DNA of 64,000 nucleotides, from NCBI RefSeq assembly GCF_024505045.1, contig NZ_JANIBM010000009.1, positions 1-64,000 of the forward strand, written 5' to 3'. A program made the position numbers and the translations under genes. Source of the stretch: Methylomonas aurea (GTDB taxonomy: Bacteria; Pseudomonadota; Gammaproteobacteria; Methylococcales; Methylomonadaceae). The notes beneath the pieces were generated by a model, which worked only from the letters and a program-made list of their open reading frames with translations, was not told the DNA's origin and did no database searches. Shown one piece after another: positions 54,846 to 62,683 of this stretch. Within the stretch, counting starts at the first letter, position 1. Each line of letters begins with the position of its first letter.

Positions 54846-54848
54846 GCG

Positions 54849-56372
54849 ATGAGTTACAACCTGGTCTGGTTCAAGCGCGATCTGCGCCTGCACGACCACG
54901 CGCCGCTGTGGCAAGCTTGCCGCCATGGTCCGGTCCAGTGCCTGTACATCATCGAACCCAGCCTTTGGGCCGCGGCCGATGCGGCAAGCCAGCACTACCT
55001 TTTTCTGCGGGAAAGTCTGTTAGACCTGGATTTGGCGCTACGCAAACGCGGTGGCGGCTTGCGGGTCGAAATCGGCGCAGCGGTCGATGTGCTGGAACTG
55101 CTGTGGCGGCAGGCGCCATTCGCGGCCTTGTATTCGCATCAGGAAACCGGCAACTGGCTCAGCTTTCAGCGCGACTTGGCCGTGCAGCGTTGGTGTCAGA
55201 TGCGGCGTTTAACATGGCACGAATATCCGCAATTCGGCGTCGTGCGCCGTCTGCGGGATCGCGATCTATGGCAGGCCGAGTGGGAAAAACTGATGGCCGC
55301 GAACTGTCTTGAGGCACCAACGGCCGGCCAATGGCTGCAACCGGAGTTGCCAATGACGTTACCCGAGCCGCAGACCTTGGGCCTAACTCAACCTGATCCG
55401 CCGCAGCGGCAACAGGGCGGCCGCCGCCAAGGTATCGAAACCTTGCGCGATTTTCTGTTCGAACGCAGCCGCGCTTATCGCGGCGGCATCTCCTCGCCAT
55501 TATCGGCGCCGACTGCCTGCTCGCGGCTGTCGCCGTATCTGGCCTTCGGTTGTCTGAGCTTGCGGGAAGTAGTGCAAGCCAGCCGCCGCCAGATCGCTGC
55601 CTTGCCGCAAGGCGACCCGCGCCGGGCCGGTCTGACGGCTTTCGTCAGCCGGTTGTACTGGCATTGCCATTTCATCCAGAAGCTGGAAAGCGAGCCGGAG
55701 CTGGAATTCAGAAATATGCATCGCGGCTACGACGGTCTGCGCGAAGCCGATTGGAATCCGCATCATTTTCAAGCCCTGATCGACGGCCGCACCGGCTGGC
55801 CGCTGGTCGACGCCTGCGTGGCGATGTTGAAGCAGACCGGCTGGCTGAATTTCCGGATGCGGGCCATGCTGGTTTCGGTGGCCAGTTATCCGCTGTGGCT
55901 GCACTGGCAGCCGGTCGGCCATTGGCTGGCCCGGCAGTTTCTGGATTACGAGCCGGGGATTCACTGGAGCCAGATGCAAATGCAGGCGGGCACCACCGGC
56001 ATCAACGCCACCCGCGTCTATAACCCGATCAAACAAGCTCGCGATCACGACCCGCACGGCCACTTCGTTAGGCATTGGCTGCCGGCCATGCGGCGGGTGC
56101 CGCAGGCATGGCTGTTCGAACCTTGGCGGATGCCGGCCAGACTGCAACAGCAATGCGGGGTCAAGGTCGGCGTCGATATTGCCGAACCGCCGGTCGATCT
56201 GGAAATCGCCACCCGGCAAGCCAAAGCCAGACTTTATGCCGTGCGTGGCAAGGCCGAAGTCAAAGCCGCCAAGGCCGCCATCGTCGCCAAACACGGTTCG
56301 CGCCAGCGGCCGGCGCCGCGTCGAAAAGCTCGATCCGCCAGCGGCTGGATTCAAACCGAATTGGAGTTTTGA
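54849..56372 (+). CDS. phr: Cryptochrome/DNA photolyase family protein
   Basis: A 507-residue flavoprotein. The N-terminal antenna domain opens with [17 protein letters not shown]. The FAD-binding half has [30 protein letters not shown] and [21 protein letters not shown], then [15 protein letters not shown]. Where classical class I photolyases have GTGTDAxPYFRIFNP, this one has [15 protein letters not shown], so it belongs to a divergent subgroup. It should repair UV pyrimidine dimers with blue light, but a cryptochrome-like signalling role is possible. Basic Lys/Arg-rich C-terminal tail. It overlaps the next gene by 1 bp. Confidence 0.88.
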   Translation: MSYNLVWFKRDLRLHDHAPLWQACRHGPVQCLYIIEPSLWAAADAASQHYLFLRESLLDLDLALRKRGGGLRVEIGAAVDVLELLWRQAPFAALYSHQETGNWLSFQRDLAVQRWCQMRRLTWHEYPQFGVVRRLRDRDLWQAEWEKLMAANCLEAPTAGQWLQPELPMTLPEPQTLGLTQPDPPQRQQGGRRQGIETLRDFLFERSRAYRGGISSPLSAPTACSRLSPYLAFGCLSLREVVQASRRQIAALPQGDPRRAGLTAFVSRLYWHCHFIQKLESEPELEFRNMHRGYDGLREADWNPHHFQALIDGRTGWPLVDACVAMLKQTGWLNFRMRAMLVSVASYPLWLHWQPVGHWLARQFLDYEPGIHWSQMQMQAGTTGINATRVYNPIKQARDHDPHGHFVRHWLPAMRRVPQAWLFEPWRMPARLQQQCGVKVGVDIAEPPVDLEIATRQAKARLYAVRGKAEVKAAKAAIVAKHGSRQRPAPRRKARSASGWIQTELEF

Positions 56373-56521
56373 TGCATCGCAAGGCTTCGCTGCCGTCGAA
56401 AGTCTGCCCGGTCTGTAACCGGCCGTTTGCCTGGCGCAAGAAATGGGCAAAAGACTGGGATGCCGTGAAATATTGCTCGGAACGCTGCCGCCGGCAACGG
56501 CCTGCGGTAACCGCGACATGA
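56372..56521 (+). CDS. DUF2256 small zinc-finger-like protein
   Basis: A 49-residue protein whose ATG overlaps the photolyase stop (TGATG). It reads [20 protein letters not shown] then [10 protein letters not shown], the four-Cys CxxC...CxxxC pattern of DUF2256, probably a zinc ribbon. This family is regularly found beside photolyase/cryptochrome genes. Its stop overlaps the start of the next gene by 4 bp (ATGA), so the three are tightly coupled. Confidence 0.85.
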   Translation: MHRKASLPSKVCPVCNRPFAWRKKWAKDWDAVKYCSERCRRQRPAVTAT

Positions 56522-58047
56522 CTACATTGCGCCTGATCCTCGGCGACCAGCTCAATCCGTTACACAGCTGGTTCGCCACGAGCGACCCTGACGTGATCTA
56601 CACGCTGATGGAAATCCGTCAGGAAACCGATTACGTGCTGCACCATGCCCAAAAAATCATCGGTATTTTTGCGGCGATGCGCGACTTTGCCGGGCAATTG
56701 GCCGCTCGAGGCCATCGCGTGCACTACCTGAAAATCGACGATGCCGGCAACCGGCAAGCGCTGACCGCCAATCTGGATTGTTTGATCGACCGCTTTCAAG
56801 CGCAGCGTTTCGAATACCAGTTACCCGACGAATGGCGGCTGGATCGGCAGTTACGGGAGTACTGCCAAAACCTGGCTATCGCCAGCCGGGCCTGCGACAG
56901 CGAACATTTCTACACCGAGCGCGACGAAGCCGCCCAATGGTTCGGCGAACAGCCGCATTGGTTGCTGGAAAAATTCTACCGGCGGATGCGGGTCAAACAC
57001 GGCGTATTGCTCGACGACAGGCAACGGCCGCTGGGCGGACAATGGAATTTCGACCATGACAACCGCAAGGCCTGGCCCGGCGCGTCGGCGCTGCCTTACG
57101 ACAACCGGCCGCGCCATGACCATAGCGCGCTGTGGCAAAGTATCCTCGCCGGCGGCGTTAACAGTTTCGGTGCGGCTGAGGCCGAAGACTTTCGCTGGCC
57201 GCTGAATCGAGCGGAAGCGTTACAGCAACTCGACGCGTTCATCAGCGATGGCTTGGCGCAGTTCGGCGATTTTCAGGATGCGATGAGCCGGCGCAGCTGG
57301 CGGCTGTTTCATTCGCTATTGTCGTTTGCGTTGAATACTAAAATGCTCAACCCGCGCGAAGTGGTCGAGCGAGCCGAAGCAGCCTATCGCCAGGGCCAAG
57401 CGCCGCTGGCGGCCGTCGAAGGTTTCATTCGGCAAATCATCGGCTGGCGCGAATACGTGCGCGGCGTGTACTGGGCCAAGATGCCGGATTATGCGCAACT
57501 CAATCATTTCGGCCACACCCGGCTGCTGCCGTCCTGGTTTTGGAGCGGCGAAACCCAGATGAATTGCCTGACGGCCTGCATCGGCCAGTCGCTGCAATAC
57601 GCTTATGCCCACCACATCCAACGGCTGATGGTGATCGGCAATTTCGCATTGCTGGCCGGCTTGGCGCCCGAGGCGGTGCATCGCTGGTATCTGGGTGTGT
57701 ATATCGACGCCTTCGAATGGGTGGAATTGCCCAACACGCTGGGCATGAGCCAATTCGCCGACGGCGGCTTGCTGGCCACCAAGCCTTACGTCTCCAGCGC
57801 GGCCTACATCGACCGGATGAGTGACTATTGCAAGGGTTGTCATTACGATAAAAAAGCCCGCAGCGGCGAGCGCGCCTGCCCATTCAACACACTTTACTGG
57901 TATTTTTTCATCCGGCACCGCGACCAGTTGCACGGCAATCCGCGGGTGACTATGGTCTACCGCAATCTGGAGCGGTTTGCGCTGGCCGAACGCGATGCTA
58001 TCGTTAGCCGAGCCGAAACCGTTTTAGCGGATTTGGAGCGACTCTGA
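56518..58047 (+). CDS. FeS-type photolyase-related protein (PhrB-like, FeS-BCP)
   Basis: A 509-residue protein from the ATG overlapping the DUF2256 stop. [17 protein letters not shown] is the start of the DPRP family (PF04244), distinct from class I photolyases. The [4Fe-4S] ligands are visible as one Cys in MNCLTACIG and three in [11 protein letters not shown]...[11 protein letters not shown]. Agrobacterium PhrB of this family repairs (6-4) photoproducts; that activity is inferred here. [12 protein letters not shown]-like and [11 protein letters not shown] segments match the FAD region. Confidence 0.9.
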   Translation: MTTLRLILGDQLNPLHSWFATSDPDVIYTLMEIRQETDYVLHHAQKIIGIFAAMRDFAGQLAARGHRVHYLKIDDAGNRQALTANLDCLIDRFQAQRFEYQLPDEWRLDRQLREYCQNLAIASRACDSEHFYTERDEAAQWFGEQPHWLLEKFYRRMRVKHGVLLDDRQRPLGGQWNFDHDNRKAWPGASALPYDNRPRHDHSALWQSILAGGVNSFGAAEAEDFRWPLNRAEALQQLDAFISDGLAQFGDFQDAMSRRSWRLFHSLLSFALNTKMLNPREVVERAEAAYRQGQAPLAAVEGFIRQIIGWREYVRGVYWAKMPDYAQLNHFGHTRLLPSWFWSGETQMNCLTACIGQSLQYAYAHHIQRLMVIGNFALLAGLAPEAVHRWYLGVYIDAFEWVELPNTLGMSQFADGGLLATKPYVSSAAYIDRMSDYCKGCHYDKKARSGERACPFNTLYWYFFIRHRDQLHGNPRVTMVYRNLERFALAERDAIVSRAETVLADLERL

Positions 58048-58128
58048 AGAAATTTGCTATAGCCGATCTTCACCCCTCAGAGCGTTCTGCCGGAAGCGGA
58101 TTTTGCCAACTTAGCGGATACTTGGACT

Positions 58129-58701
58129 ATGAATTTAACGATTAAACCCGCCAATCCGCAGGGCAAGGGCGCGGTTGCGATACTGGACAGTTTGCAGGAA
58201 GCCAAGAGGCAACTGGTCGCACCCGCCAAAAACGTTCAGCAGATCGGTAGCGATTTGTTTACTTCGCTGTTTATTTTGAACAGTCAAATTCGCTTCAAAC
58301 CGACTGCCGGGCAAACCTACTGGCTGTATTGCAAAGACGCTCAGTACCGGCTGTCGTTGATCGCGCCGGAACAATGGTCGCCTGCCCAATCGGGACGCTA
58401 TATCGGCGCTTGCCAATTACAATCCGATTTAACCTGGACCTTGGCGTTATCCGCCGATTGCGCCGCTGACCGAACGTTCCTCCAGGAAATCGCCGACCGC
58501 CGCCGCCAACTCGAGCAGAAACTGCAACAGGCCGAAACCCTCGACGACGCCCTGCCGGTCTACCTGGAAACCCTGCCTTACTACTCCCGCGTCCTCGCTT
58601 CGGCATTGGCTTATTCGCTGAAACAATCGATGCAAAAATCGGGAATTTCCGGCTTGAGTTACCGGCAGGCGCAACAGCGATTGCTCGAAGCAAACGATTG
58701 A
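58129..58701 (+). CDS. DUF2452-like protein
   Basis: A 190-residue soluble protein. The centre reads FKPTAGQTYWLYCKDAQYRLSLIAPEQW, which resembles the conserved core of DUF2452 (pattern GxxYxLY...LSLIAPxEW). The C-terminal third is helical and charged (DRRRQLEQKLQQAETL). Function unknown. It lies 81 bp after the FeS photolyase gene on the same strand and may belong to the same light-repair unit. The family match is from memory and should be checked. Confidence 0.65.
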   Translation: MNLTIKPANPQGKGAVAILDSLQEAKRQLVAPAKNVQQIGSDLFTSLFILNSQIRFKPTAGQTYWLYCKDAQYRLSLIAPEQWSPAQSGRYIGACQLQSDLTWTLALSADCAADRTFLQEIADRRRQLEQKLQQAETLDDALPVYLETLPYYSRVLASALAYSLKQSMQKSGISGLSYRQAQQRLLEAND

Positions 58702-58884
58702 GCGACATGTCTCAGTGGCGGATCGCCGGGATGGGTGTAAAGAGTTAAATGCTGCCCACGACCGAGGCTGTGAAAAAACGCAAAAATAATATTCAACAAT
58801 TAAATTTTCTCTCGCTTCTGGAAGCCTCTAAAACTACGTCGCTGGCTGAGACAAACCCAACCGATCGCCAACACAGGCAAAACC

Positions 58885-59110
58885 ATGTCCGGCAACGAAG
58901 CGGAGCGCATCAAAGCATTGGAGCGCGAAGTCCGCGAGTTACGCCAGAACAGTTGCGGAAAAAACCGCGAAGCCGTCGAATTCGCCGCCTTGACCCTGGG
59001 CGATTGGTTCAATCATCGCCGGCTGTTGGGATCGAATAACGGCCGAAACCGAAGCAAAGTACCATCGACACTTTTCCGAGTCGGCCCTGGTGGCGCGACT
59101 CAACCGATAG
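58885..59110 (+). pseudogene. IS3-family transposase scar (OrfA-OrfB deletion remnant)
   Basis: The first codons read NEAERIKALEREVRELRQN, the end of IS3-type OrfA (leucine-zipper part). The text then jumps to REAVEFAALTLGDWFNHRRLLG, the end of OrfB, and after a frameshift continues TAETEAKYHRHFSESALVARL with a TAG at 59110, the OrfB C-terminus. The catalytic DDE core between them is gone. No inverted repeats were traced. It marks an old insertion. Confidence 0.75.
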
Positions 59111-59237
59111 CCTTCCAATTTCCGAGCATTGCAACGGAATTTAAATCGATTTCAATAAAGCTTAATTTGAACGGATATGGCCGCTTCATCGAGTCTTGAG
59201 GTCATTTCCAACCGAAGAATGCGCATGGCCGAAAAAA

Positions 59238-60233
59238 CTAACGCGGCATGTGCCGGTAGTCGCTGGGCGTACAGCCGTAGTGGCGTTTGAAGGCACGGCT
59301 GAAGTGGGACATGTCGTTAAATCCCCAGCGCAGGGCAATTTCGGTCAAACTGCGGCCGGCATGTTGTTCGGCCCGCAGTTCTTCGGCGCAATGTTGCAGA
59401 CGGCGCAGCCAGACGTAGCGCATCAGCGAGGTGTTTTCGCCGTTGAACAGCGCGTTGAGGTAGCGCGGCGACAGGTGCGCAGCGCGGGCTATTGTTGCGC
59501 TGTCCAGCTCAGGGTCGGCCAGGCGGGATTCGATCAGACGTTTGCTGCGGTTCAGTGCCAGGGTGCGCTGGTCGGCCAATTCGAATCGGCCGGGCCGTAG
59601 CGTGTTCAATGTCAACGCCAGCAAATCCATAGCCTGGCCGGCCAGCGGCGCAAACCGGGCGGTGTCGATGCAATCGGCTTGGCGTGCAGTGCTGCGCAGG
59701 AAATCGGCGGTTACCGCGCCGAGGCCGTCGCCGCCGGGAATCCGCAACGCCGAACAGTGCTCGACGCCTGGCAAGCGTTGTTTCAACAGTTGGCGCGGAA
59801 TCGATACCAAGAGTTTGGCAAACGGCTCCGGGCAGTCGATCCGGTGCGGCCGGGTGGCGTCGTATAGCGCGATATCTCCGGCCTGCAGTTCCGCCTCGCG
59901 GCCGTCCTGCTGCAACCGGTAGCGGCCGCTGAGCAAGACCACCGCGAAATAAGCATCCTGGCTGGCGGTTTCAGGCTCGCTCGGCGGGCAGTGCAAGCCG
60001 ATGCTGTTGGAGCGGATCGCCGACAGCCGCAGTTCCCGCCACGGGTAAATCGTCATCTCGTTGAACAGCTCGGCTTGCTTCGGCGGCGTGATCCGGACCT
60101 TGGCGTACTCGCGGCCGATCACCTCGTGTAACCAGTCCCGCCGCTGTGCCGGCGGCAGGTCGGCGGTCGATAGGCGTAACGCCGGATTGGCGGATGGATT
60201 CACGGTATAGCTCCATAAATTCGATGTGCCCAT
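59238..60233 (-). CDS. AraC-family transcription regulator
   Basis: A 331-residue protein from the ATG before GTSNLWSYTVN. The N-terminal part (~25-210) resembles the AraC-binding-like cupin (ELQAGDIALYDATRPHRIDCPEP). The C-terminal ~100 residues hold two HTH motifs: DSATIARAAHLSPRYLNALFNGE and SLTEIALRWGFNDMSHFSRAFKRHYGCTPSDYR. It is divergent from the small membrane protein gene, and a direct repeat lies in the gap. The inducer is unknown. Confidence 0.9.
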   Translation of the reverse strand: MGTSNLWSYTVNPSANPALRLSTADLPPAQRRDWLHEVIGREYAKVRITPPKQAELFNEMTIYPWRELRLSAIRSNSIGLHCPPSEPETASQDAYFAVVLLSGRYRLQQDGREAELQAGDIALYDATRPHRIDCPEPFAKLLVSIPRQLLKQRLPGVEHCSALRIPGGDGLGAVTADFLRSTARQADCIDTARFAPLAGQAMDLLALTLNTLRPGRFELADQRTLALNRSKRLIESRLADPELDSATIARAAHLSPRYLNALFNGENTSLMRYVWLRRLQHCAEELRAEQHAGRSLTEIALRWGFNDMSHFSRAFKRHYGCTPSDYRHMPR

Positions 60234-60255
60234 GATAGCCGCGCCGGCACCGTTG

Positions 60256-60288
60256 CAGTCAAGCGATAGCGCCGTCCCGGTCAAGCCG
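60256..60288. promoter_or_regulatory. Direct repeat GTCAAGC, possible AraC-type operator
   Basis: GTCAAGC occurs at 60258-60264 and again at 60280-60286, 22 bp apart, which is two helical turns. AraC-family dimers bind such direct repeats. It lies between the divergent regulator and the membrane-protein gene. Confidence 0.4.
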
Positions 60289-60346
60289 GCCGCGCGCCTG
60301 GCGGCTAGGATAACCGCATCGATTGATAGAACCGATGGAGGAGAAG

Positions 60347-60802
60347 ATGGCTACGAACAAGTCGGCATCCACCGACATATTGTTGTTGAGAGGCGCGGCG
60401 TTATGGCTGTTGGCGGCGTTGCTGCTGGCCTGGTGTCTGGTTGGCTTGAACCTGGAACTGGCACCGCTGCAGGCGTTGTTCCCCGGCAAGCCTGCACGCT
60501 TGTTGCAGGCGCATTTGGACTATTTGCTGATGAGCGCGTTGCTGTTCGGCTTCGCGGCGGCCGGCATCGGCTTGCCCCGGTTGGTGGCGTGGGCGATGGT
60601 GGTCGGTGCCTGCACCAATTCCAGCCTGTTCTTGTTGATGGCGCTGTTTCCGCACCTGGACGGCCCACAGCCGCAAGCGGACGGCTGGTTGCTGCTATTC
60701 AAATTCTATACCTTTGCCAGCATTGTCACGACCAGTTACGGCTTCGGCCGCGCCGCCTGCTGCTTGCTGGCCTGGACCCGGCAGCGGCCGGGCGCGGCTT
60801 AA
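60347..60802 (+). CDS. Four-helix membrane protein, HAB-mutase/StyC-like
   Basis: A 151-residue protein from the ATG preceded by GGAGGAG; two earlier in-frame starts are less well placed. Four hydrophobic segments: ~12-33, 58-80, 83-103 and 120-145. LLQAHLDYLLMSALLFGF followed by VGACTNSSLFLLMALFPHLDG recalls the pattern of hydroxylaminobenzene mutase and styrene-oxide isomerase membrane proteins (helix with His, then a WAN-type loop). The match is by pattern only. It is divergent from an AraC regulator and overlaps the convergent amidohydrolase gene by 4 bp. Confidence 0.65.
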   Translation: MATNKSASTDILLLRGAALWLLAALLLAWCLVGLNLELAPLQALFPGKPARLLQAHLDYLLMSALLFGFAAAGIGLPRLVAWAMVVGACTNSSLFLLMALFPHLDGPQPQADGWLLLFKFYTFASIVTTSYGFGRAACCLLAWTRQRPGAA

Positions 60803-62049
60803 GCGGCGCTTGGTCGGCCGGCAGCGAAAAACGGCCGAGTCGCGAAGATACGGTCGGCAAAGCGTTTGCCTTGCCAGGATAACGTACGTTTCAACACGAA
60901 ATCGAAGCGAAACGGATGGTAGTCCTGCAGTGTTTCCAGCGGTGCTATCGCCGTTTCCGGCAACAGGCCGGCCTCGGCTAAGGCCGGCACCGAAATCAAC
61001 GGCAAGATGCCGGTGAGCGGGTAATCGGAGCCGAACAGTAGCCGGTCATGCCAGCCGGATTCGCTGAGCAGGGTTTTGATGACCTCCGGGTCGCGGTTGC
61101 GCAGCACGATTGCGGAAATGTCGCCGAGCAGTTGGCCCTGCCATTGGCGCTCGCTCATCAGCTGAGCGAACAAATCGAAACTTCTGACTTCACGGCCGTC
61201 CGCATCGACATCCTGGCCGATTGTGGCGCAATGGGCGATCACGACTCGTACTCCGGCGTCCAACGCCCGCCGCAAACGCAACGGATTGCCGAATAGCGGT
61301 TGGTCGGCGCCGTGCAAGGCCTTCTCTTCGCCGCCGTGGGTGATGATCGGCAGGTTCAATGCCGCCGCAGCTTTATAAAACCGGTCGCACAGCGGCGAGG
61401 CCGGATCGATGCCCATCACCGGCGGTAGCCATTTCACCGCTCGCGCACCGTTGGCGGCGGCTTGCTGCAGGGCTTCGACGCAATCGGCGCGGTAGGGATG
61501 GATGCTGGCGACCCACTCGAAGCGATCCGGACAGGCCTTGGCCAGGCGTTGCGCGTATTCGTTCGGCACGAAAAACGCCGTATTGGCGTGGTCCGGGTCG
61601 CCGGTGGCGCCGTGGGCGCGGTCGAAGGCGTATAACATGGCCTTGGCGCCTTTGGGCATTGTGTCCATCAGGGCTCGCAGCCGATCGACGAAGGCCTGGT
61701 CTTGATTGGTGTCCGGAATGCAGGCGGCATTGGCGTAAGCCCAATGCTGCAGGGTTTGAATCGGATGTCGCAGCGGCGCATGCATGTCCGGCGTTTGGGT
61801 AATGCCGCTGCCGCCGTCGCCGGAGCCGACGATATGGGTATGGCAATCCCACCAATCGGCCGGATCGATACCTTGCCAGGCGGTTTTTTCCAACTCCAGC
61901 ATCGGCGTTTCACTCGGATTCAGACAAGAGTTATTTAGACGGAACAGAGCATTTGCCGCCGGGCTCAGCGCCGCCAGACCGGTCGCGGCGATTTGCAGGA
62001 AACGGCGCCGGCTTGGGTGGTGTAGGACGAAAAGCGAATCGATAGTCAT
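60799..62049 (-). CDS. Tat-exported amidohydrolase
   Basis: A 416-residue protein from the ATG before TIDSLFVLHHP. The N-terminus has a twin-arginine signal, SRRRFLQIAATGLAALSPAANA. The metal-dependent amidohydrolase_2 fold shows DCHTHIVGSGDGGSG, ITHGGEEKAL, VIAHCATIG and LLFGSDYPLTG, giving the His, His and Asp ligands. Family members are decarboxylases or lactonases; the substrate is unknown. Export of a folded metalloenzyme by Tat fits. It lies 133 bp after hoxW in the same direction. Confidence 0.85.
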   Translation of the reverse strand: MTIDSLFVLHHPSRRRFLQIAATGLAALSPAANALFRLNNSCLNPSETPMLELEKTAWQGIDPADWWDCHTHIVGSGDGGSGITQTPDMHAPLRHPIQTLQHWAYANAACIPDTNQDQAFVDRLRALMDTMPKGAKAMLYAFDRAHGATGDPDHANTAFFVPNEYAQRLAKACPDRFEWVASIHPYRADCVEALQQAAANGARAVKWLPPVMGIDPASPLCDRFYKAAAALNLPIITHGGEEKALHGADQPLFGNPLRLRRALDAGVRVVIAHCATIGQDVDADGREVRSFDLFAQLMSERQWQGQLLGDISAIVLRNRDPEVIKTLLSESGWHDRLLFGSDYPLTGILPLISVPALAEAGLLPETAIAPLETLQDYHPFRFDFVLKRTLSWQGKRFADRIFATRPFFAAGRPSAA

Positions 62050-62182
62050 GTCGGATGTTGACGGTTGCAAGGCTGACGGTGAATGAACGCAACGGTTAGG
62101 GGCCGCACACGGCAAATATAGTCCGGCTTACAAATTCCGTTGCGTTTACGCAAGCTGATTTGCTGTCGAAGGATTTTCCGCG

Positions 62183-62683
62183 CTATCCGTTGACGCTTGG
62201 CGTAACGGCAAGCTTTGCGGCGCAAGCGGCCATCTCAGTCGGCGAGCCCTGCAGCAGGTCCAGTGCAAAGCGGGTGGCCTGGGCCAGATTGGCCTGAGCG
62301 GCCGGGCTCAAGGCTTCGCCCAGTTCGAAACTATGGCCGCCGATGCTGAGCAGGTAAGCTGGCGGCGGTAGGCCGTGGAGCGAGCGGTAAACGCCGAGCA
62401 ATGCCGCCGGACTCAGCGCGTGGGTGGTATGGCTCAGGGCCGGTGCCGGCGTCAGCATGGTGAATTCGAAACTCGGCTCCCGAACCGACGCGTCGATGAA
62501 AATCACCAGCTGCCGGTCCTGCAAGTCCAGCGAGTGTTCGATCTGCAGTTGAAAATCCGTGACCGATTCGACCAGGTCCGGATCGACATGCTCAGCCAGC
62601 GCGTCGAGCAATAGCGGCCCCAAGGCGTCGTCGCCCCGGCTCGGATTGCCGCAGGCCAGCAGCAAAACCGGTTTGGCCGCCAT
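62183..62683 (-). CDS. hoxW: Hydrogenase maturation protease HoxW
   Basis: A 166-residue endopeptidase. The start VLLLACGNPSRGDDALGPLLLDAL has the nickel-sensing Gly-Asn-Pro and Asp residues of the HyaD/HycI/HoxW family; FIDASVREP and LSIGGHSFELGEAL follow. It cleaves the C-terminal extension of HoxH after nickel insertion. Its ATG shares one base with the hoxH stop (TGATG), so it is coupled to its substrate. I use the ATG rather than an in-frame TTG one codon earlier. Confidence 0.92.
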   Translation of the reverse strand: MAAKPVLLLACGNPSRGDDALGPLLLDALAEHVDPDLVESVTDFQLQIEHSLDLQDRQLVIFIDASVREPSFEFTMLTPAPALSHTTHALSPAALLGVYRSLHGLPPPAYLLSIGGHSFELGEALSPAAQANLAQATRFALDLLQGSPTEMAACAAKLAVTPSVNG

